A stretch of 64,000 nt of DNA from Whalleya microplaca (Eukaryota; Ascomycota; Sordariomycetes; Xylariales; Xylariaceae): positions 496,001 to 560,000 of the forward strand of contig MU385722.1 in NCBI GenBank assembly GCA_022497155.1, given 5' to 3'. The stretch's first letter is position 1; each line of letters starts with the position of its first letter. A program made the position numbers and the translations under genes. The notes beneath the pieces are model-generated. The model was not told the DNA's origin and made no database searches. It was given only the letters and a program-made list of their open reading frames with translations. This document shows, piece after piece, positions 31,603 to 43,989 of the stretch.

Positions 31603-34600
31603 CTATGAAGCATCTGACGAGTCTTCGACTGGTTTCTTCGACCTTTTCTTTGACTTACGGCCCTTTTTCTTGTCGTCATTCTTCTTACTTGAGGATTCAC
31701 TCTTCTTCTTGGACTTCTTTACTTCTTCGTATTCTGTTTCCTCCTCAGATGATGCGGAAACATCGTCGCTACTATCCGAGTCTTCATTAGATGTAGATGG
31801 CAGCTCCTCTAGATCGAGAATGCGGTTCTTGGTTGGGCGACGTTTGAGCTTTTGAGGCATGTCGTCCAGTCCGAAAGCATCCGCTCGGACTCTGTGTTGC
31901 TGATTCATTGTTGCAGTCGTTTCACCCCCTTGTGTCTCGAGAAGGTATTCATCGAACTTTTTAGCGACATGGGCGACCTGTCTGAGGTGGTTTGCTTTAA
32001 GAATCGGTTTCTGGCTCTTGTTGCCATCTCCTGTCTGATTCTCAAACTCAGCCAGCGCGATCGCCGTCTTGAAAGCGTTGTATATCTGGCGACCATTCCA
32101 TCGGCTGCTTTCATCAGAATGAAAATAGTGTTTCTTGGCAAACCTAACAATTTCGTCTTTATCGGTTTCAACTTTGGCTTGCGAGCGTCTTAGGTTGACT
32201 TGCCAGATCAACTTAGACGCCTTCCAGTCGAGTGGAGGATCTGAACGGAATGGTCAACCCAAATACTAGCTTCCCAAAGTAAATATAACATACAGTATAG
32301 GCTTATATGGATACGAGATTTGAAAGCTTCGGCGATCGTGCCGACACGATTGGTCGTTAGGAATAGAATACCGGAGTAAAACTCTAGAGCACGAAGAAAA
32401 ACCGACACCACTACAGCATCAAAAGTCAGTGATTTCTCTTCCTCAACAGTTCGCTGAACTGTCGAAATAGCTCAGACCAGTTTCAGGCGAGCCTCAAGTT
32501 CCCTAGTGCGCCCCAATAGGAAAATGTTGCCTCTAAAACGAGCCAGAAAGGGTAGGAAATGACTCTGCATTCTACTCACTGGCATTCCGCGTCAGGTCCT
32601 GGAGATCCCTTTTAGTGAGGAACACCTCTGCTTCATCAAGCAAGAGCACACAACCCCATCGGTGTGAGTTTGTAAAGATCTGTTCCAGGTTCCTCTCCAC
32701 ATCAGCAGCACTCTCCCCGATATCGCCACAGGTAACGGGTAGAAGCGGTCGCCCGGTGGCTTCAGCTATCGTCTCAGCAGTCGAAGTTTTACCAACCCCA
32801 GGAACGCCGTATAGCAGAATTATAAGGCCCCGCCCCTTGCCCTTAACAATACTGAGAGTATCTTGGTGGCTATTCTCGCGTTGTATCGACGGTGAATCCG
32901 GCCTCTTCACACTCGGGTGATCTTTTTCGGCCTTCTGCTCTACGGGTCTGGATCCAAGGGAGTGCTGTCTACATGTCAGCGTGTACTCTTCATGTCACAA
33001 TCTCAAATACAGAAGCCGGATCCGTATTGGATAAATCGCCAATGGCCAACCAGGCTATTATTACTGAGGCGAGGGACTTACCCGATCAACCAAAGACTTT
33101 ATAAGGGTTCTGTAATTCTTGGGTAGTACTAGATCATCAAAAGCCTCTATGTTCAGACTGATCTCTTCGATGAAACTGATGTCACATTTGCCTACAAGGT
33201 ATCAATATCTATTCCAGCGACTCATATATAATACTTACAGTATTTACGGCTACGGAGTACGTATGCGTACACTTCCCCGGGAAGAAGACGCAGCTCGTCA
33301 TCAGTCAGATCGTCAGAAGTCATTTCCTGTGATGGAGCAAGAAGAACTTTGTTGGTCGAGAACAGCCTAGCTGTTTTATCGTTGTCGTATTCGTGATCAT
33401 TGTATAAGGTCAAATCGAGATATTGACTGCTTGCTATAACTTCTTCAACCTCCTGGTCTTTAGTCTGGCTGAAAAGGCGGAGTCCGAAGATTCGGCCGTT
33501 GCTGTTTTCTCCTCTGTCTCGTTGTGGGCATTGCGGGAAGAAGGATCAACGACGGGGGCTTGCTTGAAGTCGATAATAACCCGCCCATCAATATCTTCGC
33601 GGTCGACATCAAGACTCACTGGAACACCTGAAGTTAGCAATTGCTACTTTCGGATAGTTGTGGGTGTTCCGAGACCTGTTTCGGAAGCAATGTGCTAACG
33701 CACATTCTCATGTAGGACTAGGAGATGGTAATGAGGCACTAGGTAAAGAACTATCAACTTCACTCACCACCACGGTATTCACGGTGCGCCGCCTCCACAG
33801 AGGCTAGGCCCCGGAAGTTCAAGCCTCTCTTCAAGAGCAATGTCATGATTTCAGATTTTCTCGGTTCTGGAAGGAAGCGAAGGGGGAAAACCATCAAAGA
33901 GGTTATTGGAATTTCTCCTGTGTGTCTTGGTATTTCGTACTTAACCTGGACGAGACGAAATATCTTTCCGTCAAAGTCAAGATAGAATGCGTCAATAGTA
34001 AATGGGGAAACCTTTTGGAAAGTTGTCTCTGTGTCCACCATTGACCAGTACCGCTACCATCAAATTAGACTCAACTTCTACGTTGAGAGGATGGAGGACT
34101 TACAGAAAGATATCTAGCGGCGTTGGGAAGTTTAGCTCGTCCACCGCTAACCTTCAGGACCTGTGTTGCTTGTGGGGGCTTGTCTCGGTTTGCGTTCTGG
34201 TAGTAAATGGTTTCCCCGGGTGGAAAAAGATGCCACAAGTGGCAGAACATGATCTTCTCCGCCGTTCCAGCTTTTATGGATTTGGCCACCTGGACTTCTA
34301 GTGCCAGGTCTATCTCGATCAACTCAATAAAGCACTTGTAATGTGAACTCTTCTCTTGTGCGAGTTCAAGATCTTCCTCTTCCTTGGTCTTAGGTGGCTT
34401 GTCCTTGCTTGGGGTCTTTGGTTTCTTCTCTGTTGAGGGCTTTCTGTTATTTTCTTCGATGGGTGAAAGTCGATCTACAGCTTTTCTTTCATTCCTCCCT
34501 TCTATGGCGACAGAAGCAAGAGCAACCTCTGCTTCCCTTAACTCGCTTTCAAAAACCTCCATATACTTCTTGATGCCCTCCAGATTGTCGATGATGATCT

Positions 34601-35111
34601 TGTAAGGGTGTAGTATCTGGCACTTTCGTGGCAAAACAACGTTTGCTATCTCGTTTAGAGCGTCTAATATGTGCTCAGAATTGATGCGGATGCGAGAAGG
34701 AGTCCTACAACGTTGGCCCGAGGCATATTTCTCTGTATAGGTAGGGAGTCCCAAATCACCCGTGTCAGCGACAATATCAATGACAAATCTTTCCGGTTTT
34801 GTCTTTCGTCTCCGTATCTCCTTCTTCTTCTGGTCTTCGGTTTTGTTTTCCCACTCCTCCTCGGACAGTCGAAGCTTGCGCCACTGTGCCCATAAGAGAC
34901 GATTGAGCGCTGGAGTTAGAGGAATATTTTCATTTACCTCGGGCTCCGATTTCTTTTCCTTGTTGTCGTCTCCTTTATCGCTGTCATTTGATTCATCTTC
35001 CTTTTTGGTGTTCTTTTCTCCTGCAGCCTTGTCTTGGTTGTTCAGAAGTTCTTGATACTTTTTCTCTATATCCTCGAGCCTGCTCTCCATCGGCTTGAGA
35101 TCCTCGGCCAT
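31603..35111 (-). CDS. AAA+ ATPase, fungal DUF7025-type, with a one-base frameshift
   Basis: Seven exons are recovered: 35111-34104, 34053-33768, 33627-33239, 33191-33082, 32964-32580, 32410-32294 and 32240-31603. Their sum is one base short of 978 codons. The shift must fall in exon 3, most simply at the T-run 33504-33507 (AAAA on the coding strand). Before it the protein reads GRVIIDFKQAPVVD; after it NGRIFGLRLFSQTKDQEVEE and LTDDELRLLPGEVYAYVLRSRK. The C-terminal ATPase has Walker A GVPGVGKT (about 651-658), Walker B LLLDEAE (about 705-711) and sensor LTTNR. A long Lys/Glu/Ser tail follows. The N-terminus is an acidic coiled coil (ESRLEDIEKKYQELLNNQ). Family members are common in fungal accessory regions, with undefined function. 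A sequence error would restore a working gene; otherwise the copy is recently dead. Confidence 0.8.
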
Positions 35112-36660
35112 ATTTTCAGTTATAAACGAGGTAGACTCTCTTGAGAGTTCTTAGTTTGTGACTGGTATAGGCTGAATGATAGCGCTCTTAGCCTCCACGA
35201 ATACCTGCAGCCGCCACTAAGGTTCTCGAGATATTGGAAGTTAAGAAATAATTCAGGCCTTCTAACAGTAGCGACGATCTGGTCTTTTAAGCAGAGAGTA
35301 ATCCAGGTGACAAACAATATTCGTATCGGCAATAATGTTCAACATTTGTATAGAGACTAGAATTGTCAATCCTGACCTCGCTTAGCACTTAGCGATACTG
35401 GAAGACGAGAGGGGGCGGTCGGAACTTTATTGAATTACTAACCAGCGCCCCAACGCACTACGGCATCTTACCGACTGTGGCGGCATTCAGCTGATTCCGC
35501 ATGGATAGAAGTAATCTCTGACTAGGGTATTTCTTGTGCCATAAGCATTTTATGACAATCAGCGAGTAGATCATGCGCCCCTGTCTGTTGCCTAGGAATA
35601 GTAGGTACTTTGAGTATATGTTAGTCCCCTCGAACACAGCAAACCTCTATTTTACCCCGGCAAAGGCTCCCCTCATTCGTCTAAAGAGCAATGTTAGCTG
35701 CAGATAGGGGTGAGAATGCGGCTGAGCAGGAGTGGGGGCGGAAATGTATGTAAGCGTGCTGTGCAGGTTCTCCTGAATGCAGCAGATTCTTGTTTTATCT
35801 TTCCAAATCCTTTGCTTATTCATTGGAAAACCAAAACCATGCTCCGGCATTAAAATATAGTCTTATGTAGCACTAGCTATGTCGATAACAAGTCCAAATG
35901 GCTTAGTAAAGTATTCTACACAGTAGTGATGATGGGTCTACATGGTGAGTATCTACGTACGCTGTCTTATTGTTAGACTTACACACCCCACCAACACAGA
36001 CGTCGAGCGGCTAGCTGTCCTCAAGTCAACCTCTTCAAGCTTATCTGTTTGGTTTTATAGATAACGACTTTCTTTCACATTTACCTTATTAATTAGCTAG
36101 CTTAAAAGCATGTAGCCCTCCGATCATATCTCGCTGACATTATAACCAGTATTATTTCTTATTATAGTTTTCATTAGGGGAGTTCCCTAGCAAATAGGGT
36201 AGCATTGCGAATGGGGTTCCCACAGAGTTGCGTGTATACATACATATATCGCTGACCCCTCAAAGCCTTGTGTGGTAAGTATAGTACATACATGGTTAGC
36301 GGACACCATCGTATTACTTCTCCATTGGATTGGAGTGAGACATCCCGGTATTTTAAGGCATCCTCCCAGCACAATGTTACGGACCGATATTTTGGGGGCC
36401 AGAAACTCCGGGCATGCATGATGACAAAGCGTAGGATGCTCCGACAAGGGTTCATATTATCGAAGGCAGCGCCCTCTACAACAATGTAGAACATTTCTAC
36501 CTTTCTCTTCCAATCAATGCAGGCTTAACATAGTTTAGTTGGAACATATTAGGACAATTCAGTCGACTAACAGTAAGCACTCTGCTAGCAATTGATCTCT
36601 GAAATTTTGTTCGAATTTTGATTTGCCGAAGAGATTATTAATATATTTATAAACGTAGCT
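35112..36660. other. Intergenic region
   Basis: 1.55 kb between divergent AAA ATPase and STAND-like genes. No coding region with recognisable features is seen; the central part is AT-rich. Confidence 0.35.
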
Positions 36661-38639
36661 ATGCCCACTCTCCTCAACGATGCTTTCGCGCATATGGGAA
36701 GATCATTTCGGGACAGTGGGAATCTGACGCCCGTCCGGTTATCGAATCCTGCCGCAGAATTTGTCGGCAACCGAGTTGAGATCAATCCTTCTGGGAAAAC
36801 CAACATACCTGCTAAAAAAGCGAGCACTTTACCAACAAACGGCCATGGGGAACATAATGAAGGTGACCCAAGAACACAGGATGGAGATGAAGACATCCAC
36901 TGTAAACAGTTTGCGGAAGTCCTACAGTCCTTCGAAGATGACCTTCCAAGCAAGTACAAGACGCGCTTCAACCTCCACGGCAAACATACCTGGTCGGAAG
37001 TCATCGAAGAGGCTAGCATTGCAGAGATAAAGTACAGGAAGAAGGCTGGTAAGGAATCTCCGTTTGGCAAGGTTCGCGGGTTTTTCAGATCACTGCAGAA
37101 GAAGTAGCCCGTCTTAGATGGTTGGCTAGATCTATTGCCTAGTGAGAGCGAATATGGGAGCGTGATATGTGGCGGCTTCAAGATCATTTTACGTGCTGCA
37201 GCGAGGATGGATGAGATCAGAGAGTTCGTAGTCAAGGCAATGGCAGCGATCCCTGACGAGGTGGAGGGGGCACAGTTAATGATCGACTATAATCAGGACT
37301 TAGATACATCGCGGCGGCTCTACAAGCGTGTATCATCACTATATTATACGGTGTTTGGAATCCTCACACATATTATTACTTGGTATGGCCAGAAGTCTCC
37401 CACTCGGTATTTCAAGGCTATCCTGCAGCAGAGCGTCTATGAGAAGGAGCTGGAGAGTAGGGTCAATGATTTCAAGGCAGCGGTTTCGGCTGTGAAGGAT
37501 GAAGGTAAGTTACGGCCTGCTTCCCACGTCGATATTACCCATCGCGACGAAGTTTATGCATCGAGGGGAAGTGCATACTTCCCCGGTTGTTAGAGATGCT
37601 TCTTATTGTTACCAGTTAGATGAAAAACAACGAAGCTAACTAAGCGGCAGCTAACTTATGTGGGCAACATCGTCTATATAACATACAAGAAGATAACTAT
37701 GCTACGCGAAAGCTCCTCGAGTCCTTGGTTGAACAGCTGCGTAGCAACCCAAGACTACATCCCCAGACTGGTCAGCCGCTGCAACTCCAATATACTCAGA
37801 CATACGCTCCAAGAAGGAAAGCTATTTCAAGACAGTCCCTGTGTGAGTCTGTCTTGCGATATGAGGGAGACACTCCCTTGGCGGACCTAACCGCTGTCAT
37901 GCACCGGGGGAGCGAGCTCAGCTTGAAGAAGCAGGATCAAATCGTATATGTAATTGAGAGCCAAGCTTTAACGAACTGGCTCTTAAACCCAAAGAACGCC
38001 GTACTTCTAGTCAGAGGAAACTCCGAGGACCTAAACAGCGGCGCAACGGCGATGTCTTTCGTAGCAGCCCATGTCATTCAGTCTACCCGGAAAGAACAGA
38101 AATCTAGACTCGTGTGCCTGCACTGGTTCACCGGGCAGCACCGAAATGTGCGCAACGATGCAGACGCAAATGTCCATGGGGTTATGCGATCGCTCATCGG
38201 ACAGCTCTTGCATATGTACAACGGGTTCGATCTCTACTTCATCAAGGGCAGTACCGCTTTAGCCATGCGCGAGAACGATCTGGGAGTTCTCTGCAACGTC
38301 TTCGACGAGCTTATCTTCCAGCTTCCGGAGAAAACGGTTACCTTTTGCGTCATCGACTGGCTAGCATGCTTAGAGTACCACGAAAAGGAAGAGGTGCAGT
38401 TCTTGCTAAATAGGCTTCGGGCTATCGCAAGGCACGCGAGTGGGAAAGGAAGTCTATTCAAGCTTCTGCTCACCCACGCTGGCGGGACATTCCGGGCTGC
38501 GGCGACATTTGATGGACCTGGGGAGACCTTGGATGTGCTAGAGGGTGGTGATGGGAATCGTATGGGCTTTAACAAACTCATGTGGGATGCAAAAGTTAGT
38601 AGTAAGATCGACCATCTAGCTACCAGATCGAGGCGGTAG
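36661..38639 (+). CDS. STAND/NLR-like protein without P-loop, interrupted by in-frame TAG
   Basis: Exons 36661-37504 and 37651-38639 give 611 codons in one frame, except for a TAG at 37105-37107. After it the frame resumes at once with WLDLLPSESEYGSVICGGF, the start of the conserved fungal N-terminal region seen before STAND NTPases (DUF7708-like). The second exon carries a LTNWLLNPKNAVLLVRGN strand where a P-loop would be expected, but GxGxxGK is replaced by GNSEDLN. A V-C-V-I-D-W Walker-B-like strand (VTFCVIDWLACLEY) follows. Nucleotide binding therefore looks lost, and no ankyrin, WD or TPR repeats follow. The TAG is one change from CAG. The gene may be a recent pseudogene or a nonfunctional allele of a recognition gene; a sequence error cannot be excluded. 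Confidence 0.65.
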
Positions 38640-39097
38640 AGATGGAGAGATCAAAAATTGCAAGATGGATACTATGTTGGTGTTAATTTGAAGGACAATG
38701 ACTAATACAGCACGAGGCATCTCTTAAGCCCTTGTGTATATCTCAGACTCGCCGCTATCCTATAAAACTTCAAGTCAATCCAAGTCTTATCAATCTGATA
38801 CTTTAACAGGATCATACATAGGATAAGGTGGAGGGTTTACGGGTAGGACAGATGGGGATGAGCAAATGACTTGAACCGTAGTCGATGATGGGAAGTACGC
38901 AGTATACGAGAACAGCCAGATTAGCGATGTCAATGCTTTACCCCTTAACCTCTGGGACTTTACTAGATGCTGTTCCTATGCTAGAGAAGTTTCCCACGAC
39001 GTCAAGTTCAGTCACTCATATGAAGGGATTATTCTGCTCATAAACTTCATTGAATAATTTGATTTCATTACATCGTTATCTACTGGTTTCCCTCCCT
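38640..39097. other. Convergent intergenic region
   Basis: 460 bases between two convergent 3' ends; nothing further seen. Confidence 0.3.
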
Positions 39098-41545
39098 TTA
39101 ACCTCTAAAGCTCCTTCTATTGAAGTATTCCTGCCAGGAGCTCGGTCTACTCACTGAATCCGTACTCCTGCGCGTGGGTATTTCTTCTAATCCCCCCGAA
39201 TTCCTCGATTTTCGAGATACATCCACACGGTACTCGTCCACGCTAGATCTACTATAGCGTTCAGTACCAGCGTTTCGGACTGCCTGGTCCTCGCTTAAAT
39301 GGCCATAAGTTCCTCCTATGGCTCGTGGGGCGTCCGGATTCCCAGCTGCCTCCGGCCGGGCGCCCTCCGTATCCGTATCCGACTCCCATCGAGAGCTGTC
39401 CGTGAGACCTCCTGAGCCCGGGGACTTAGTAGCGGAGTATTTATCGGTACTAACGCAGGTTGACTCCGAGGCCCAAGTTTCCGCTTTCACCCTAGACAGT
39501 TTTGGGTGTTTCAAGTCCGACACATCGAGTGCCGACACCTGCACCAGATCCTTCGTGAAGGGGATGTCTTTGTCACAGTCATTCCACTTGCCTACCCCAA
39601 GCTCCTCGAATGCGAGACGCTGAAGCTGGAGAGTGTCGTTTACGGCCCATTCTAGTCTACTGAATGGGTCGCGCTTGAATCGTCTCTGGAAGCAGAGCGC
39701 GATCGACTCAATGTTGGCGGAGATTATGATGAGTACAAGACCACCAACGAATAGGAATATAAGCCCGAAGAGACTAAAAGACACGTAGGCTGTACTGATG
39801 ACTTTCTAAAAACGGAGTTAGCTTTCGTTTTAATGTGTTGATTTATTTGAGTATGGCCACGTACCTGGTTGGAGCACAAGTATTTCTCCTCGTCGGTCGC
39901 GGGTCGTCTGGTCAGTATCTCTGGGAACGATGATGTTGGACCCGCTGCATAATCCAGATATAACTTCTGCAGGGAAGCCAATCCAATTTCAAACCAGTGC
40001 TGTACATCAATTTCCCATTGATTGTCTGGCAGCGCAGCCTGAAGTCCTGCGTGAAGGCTGCTTCTTGATACGAGCGACTGCGCGCTCAAGGTCCTGATTG
40101 CACTATAGGGGTCACTATAGAAGGGCGCAGACATTGACCATGCCATGTTCCCAGAGTCATCCGAGGGATAAGCATCGGCTTCGCCTCTTAATGGGGTACA
40201 GTTCTGATCATTGGGAGTCGTGCTTTGGCAAAATTGCTCCTTTTTAATGCAAGCCAACGGCGCGCCCGCCTCATCCTGGGCATAGACGGTCATGTTCGCG
40301 TCTGGATTATCGCTCGAGCCGTACTGGATTGCACCTGCGGCGTGTGTTGCCTGATACCAGGGGTCTTCGGTTTTGTCCAGGAAGAAGACTCCAGACGAAG
40401 TTAAATAGATAAGCCAAATGTCTCCGTCCGTCTTAAACAGCTCGGGTATGGGCTCAAAGTCGCTCTCTTCCGATAAGCTGCCGTTGATGAAAAAAGCTGC
40501 CCGTGATCTAGGTTGTATGAGTTACCTGAACTGACTCGATGATTATCAAGAATACTCACCCTAGAGAATACTCCCCATTGGTTCCAGCGTTATGAGTAGC
40601 CGTGCGTTCATAGACCTCATCATTGGAAACCTCATATGTATAATTCCCATTTCGATAATTTGACCCGTAATAGTACTGAGAGAAAGACCTATCCTGCGTT
40701 AGGTTGTACGTAGTCTTGTACCCCTCGGTCTTCAGGGGTGCACACTGCAAGACTCGGCGGTAAAGAAATCGGTCCTTCTCGGGCCCATTGATTCCAAAGT
40801 CGTCGTGGCTATTAAGATACCCGGTGTCAAGCTCAAGACTCGACCCATTGGTGGTCTTGCATAGATCTCCGAAAGGACAAGGCGCGCCCCGGTTGATAGA
40901 AAAGGAGAGCTGCGGCTTGACGAACGTGCCGCATCCCTGCAGCGCTCGCGACGTAGTGGTATTCGAGTAGCACTGGGAAGCATAGTTCGCCGCTGCGGTT
41001 ATCGCATTGGATTGGTACGGCCAGTAGCTGCTGATCAGTTCCGGGTTGTCGGTGCTGCCGCCGTTCACCACCATGCCGCAGTTCGCGCCGGACAAGAGCA
41101 CCTCGTTCCCCGTGGCGATCCGAGAGGAGAAACCGGAGGCGAGAGCAAGCAGAGTAGCCAGCACCGCCATGCCAAAGAACAGCGGGAGCAGCCTTCGCCA
41201 AGGGTTCGTCAGTTTGCGCCATGCCCAGGAGAGCCAGAGGAGCTTGACTGCGCTGGCGGCGGGACCTGAGCTGTTCCGGATCAGGGCTTGCCGTTGATGG
41301 TGGAGCATGTCCCGGCGTTCCTCGCTCGAGTATGTAGCGTGTAGCACGAAACATATGATCTTCCACAAATAAGTTGACACGACCGTGACGAAGAAAGCCA
41401 GGAAGGCAATCAGGAGACTGGCGTTGTTCTGTGTCAGGGTGAGTGTAGCACCCACTACCCGCCCGGCAGACCAGTTCGTCCATACTCCAAGGTATACTGG
41501 ATATGGGAATTCAGATACAGTAGCGATGGTATCTAAGTTGTCCAT
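39098..41545 (-). CDS. Large fungal membrane protein with three predicted membrane segments
   Basis: Exons 41545-40560, 40507-39865 and 39805-39098 give 778 residues. Hydrophobic segments lie near residues 41-67 (LLIAFLAFFVTVVSTYLW), 120-140 (LLPLFFGMAVLATLLALASG) and 547-572 (SLFGLIFLFVGGLVLIIIS). Between the second and third is a loop of about 400 residues, rich in cysteine pairs and N-glycosylation sites (NTT, NGS, NYT), so it is probably extracytoplasmic. The C-terminal 200 residues are Ser/Arg/Asp-rich and likely disordered in the cytosol. This layout is shared by a widespread family of uncharacterised ascomycete plasma-membrane proteins. I know of no assigned function. The first in-frame ATG was taken as start; a TAA lies upstream in frame. 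Confidence 0.85.
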
Positions 41546-43989
41546 GTTGGGCAAACTTCCAGTCTCCTCTGAGGGGATATCAAAGTACGCTTAAGAGCCG
41601 TATCGCATAGTCTTGTCGTCCAGGTTATCTACGTGACAACTGGTCGTTATCTTTTTGGCATGAGTCGTCGGCAAGCGTGGCGCATCAGCTGCGAGACCAG
41701 ACTCTGGATCACGACTTCATTAATGTTTTCATATGTTCCCATTGTAACGGCAAATTCCGTGGGGCCTTGCAGATATTCAAGTTCAGCTGTAGATGCATGC
41801 TATAGTATTAGGTAGTTACTGTTGTATTGAAACTAAAATAACTAAACGATATAGGCGCGCAACCACTGCGTGTCTGCGCCACTATGCTGCAGAAATTGGG
41901 GGCCTATATCAAGGTTCAAAGGTATATTCTCTTCTAACTCCGGCCTAGCTATTCAATTAGTCCAGTCATTACCGGTATTCTCCATGTCAGCATAGCCGAT
42001 CCTTCGAGCGATGTAACTAATTATCCCAGTTGCCGGCCAAGCTTGGCATAAAACCCAATCCTAGCGTCTGCAAAGGACCTATTACTTTGTAGCTTTGCAA
42101 CCCTCCTCCGCAGGGCTAATCTTAGTGCCACAGAAGGCCAAAACATATTACCATAAATAATCTTAGGTTGCAACCCTACGAGAGACTGCTCGTTCGCTCT
42201 ACTGCAAGTAGAGCCAGTGATTATGTGGGATCGTACCCAGCAATCACAACGTGCATGTCGCTTAATTGCCACGAGTTTTCAGGGGATAGAGTAGGAACTA
42301 TAATTGGACAAGTGTTGATATCATATATCACTACGGAGTACAGAATATAATACATAGTATCCTAAATACGTGTACGCACTCACATCACACCACCACGAAC
42401 TGACGAACTGACGTGATCTGACTAATATACAAATTTATCATCACAGATTGGATATTACTGCACCGGCTCACCAGTTCCGTCGTTATCGCCGCCCTAGAGC
42501 TGAATCACTTAAAGGGCCCCGTTACCCCTTGATAACGACTTGGCAAATGGGGTATCGATTGTGAATCTTACACCTCCCACTTATTACGAGTCCGTGTTTA
42601 AGACTCCTATTACTGCAAGTGATATAGACCTATATTTGGCATCATACGTACCCAATCAGAAGGTAGCTATTGGCTGGACTAGCGATACCAACTACAAGGC
42701 AAACAAACTTTGATCAATCCCGAGCTTATTAACTTAATCTTGGCTGTCTATTTAGAAAGACAGACATGCTCCCCATATAAATAAATGATATATATTACTA
42801 ATCAGACGCACGTCTTGCCCTGCCACAGTCCAATAGTGCAGTGCCCTCAAGTCATTGGTAAGTGGTTGGCTTAGCTGCGCTTCAACTAACAATCTAATAT
42901 ATTTTCGGACTATCTATGAAGGAATACCTATCTCAATCTTGTGTAAGACTCGATTCGCCCCCATCTGTTCAGCTCGTGAATGTCAAAGGAAACAGGCTAC
43001 CCCTATTCTTCACGATACTGGAAGTTTTAGGTACCTCGTTGCGTATGGTGAGTGCCTCGGAGTGAACTATGTTGATGAAAGTAAAGAAATATTCGTCGCA
43101 ACAGCACGAACGCAAGTAGTATATATAAAGTGTAAGCGTAAGAACTACTTGGTTAACATGCTTATGTAGGGACTAAAAGTGTCGTGGCACCAGACCACAA
43201 TGCCGCAATGGCAGCGTGGCCATAGCATTTCACTGTATACAAAGTTGTGAATCAACCTTTTCTCTGATGGTTTCTCTTGCTCTCCTTGTGCAATGACGGA
43301 AGTCATTTCTGGAACCGCCAGCGACGACAAGCCATGACAAAAAGAAGGCATTGCGCAACCATCAAATGAAAGCTACATGTAGGTATGACCTTGTCACACG
43401 CGTCAATGATGTTGAGAGTACTGGTTATATAATTTCCAGATGGTTGTAGTGTGAAACGAAGAACTGCATGAAAAATTACTGAGGCTCTTCATGGTATTCT
43501 GGTGTAAAGTCGTACGGGCGACGTTCGATTAATGTTCTGTGGCGCGTGTTGTGACACCACATGTTCACCGAAACGCCGCCAGAGCCACAGCACGCAGCCT
43601 TACCGGTCTAGAGCGGCATACAGGGGAGCGAGAACGCCTAAACGTCGACACAAATGCCGCAATTGGCAAAGTGCATGCGTATGTCGGCAACCAGTAAGCC
43701 GGAGAGCCTCAAAACTGCCAACAGGCGGGGATAACATGCGAGCGTCTTTGGAAGTGGGATATGCGGGGTGAAAATGTACCGAATGATTGCACGAACTCCT
43801 ACTCCAAGTTCTCTCTCCAAGCCCCTGGAAAATGGTCACTCGATAAGGCTGTGTGAGCTTGACCGGCTTGGAAGTGGAAAATTCTGGAAGTGAGGCTTAC
43901 TTGCGGGATAATTTATCAATGTATATACTAGTTTTATCCTCAAACCAATAGAAGATGATCAGGAACATGCATTTGACACTTCACCTATC
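41546..43989. other. 2.4 kb AT-rich intergenic region
   Basis: Divergent gap between the membrane-protein and HeLo-like genes. No open frame shows recognisable protein features. The last 500 bases are less AT-rich and probably hold the HeLo-like gene promoter. Confidence 0.35.

Noticed and set aside
36585..37235. 216-codon minus-strand frame opposite the STAND-like gene
   Set aside because: Antisense of a conserved domain; its length is a by-product of codon use.
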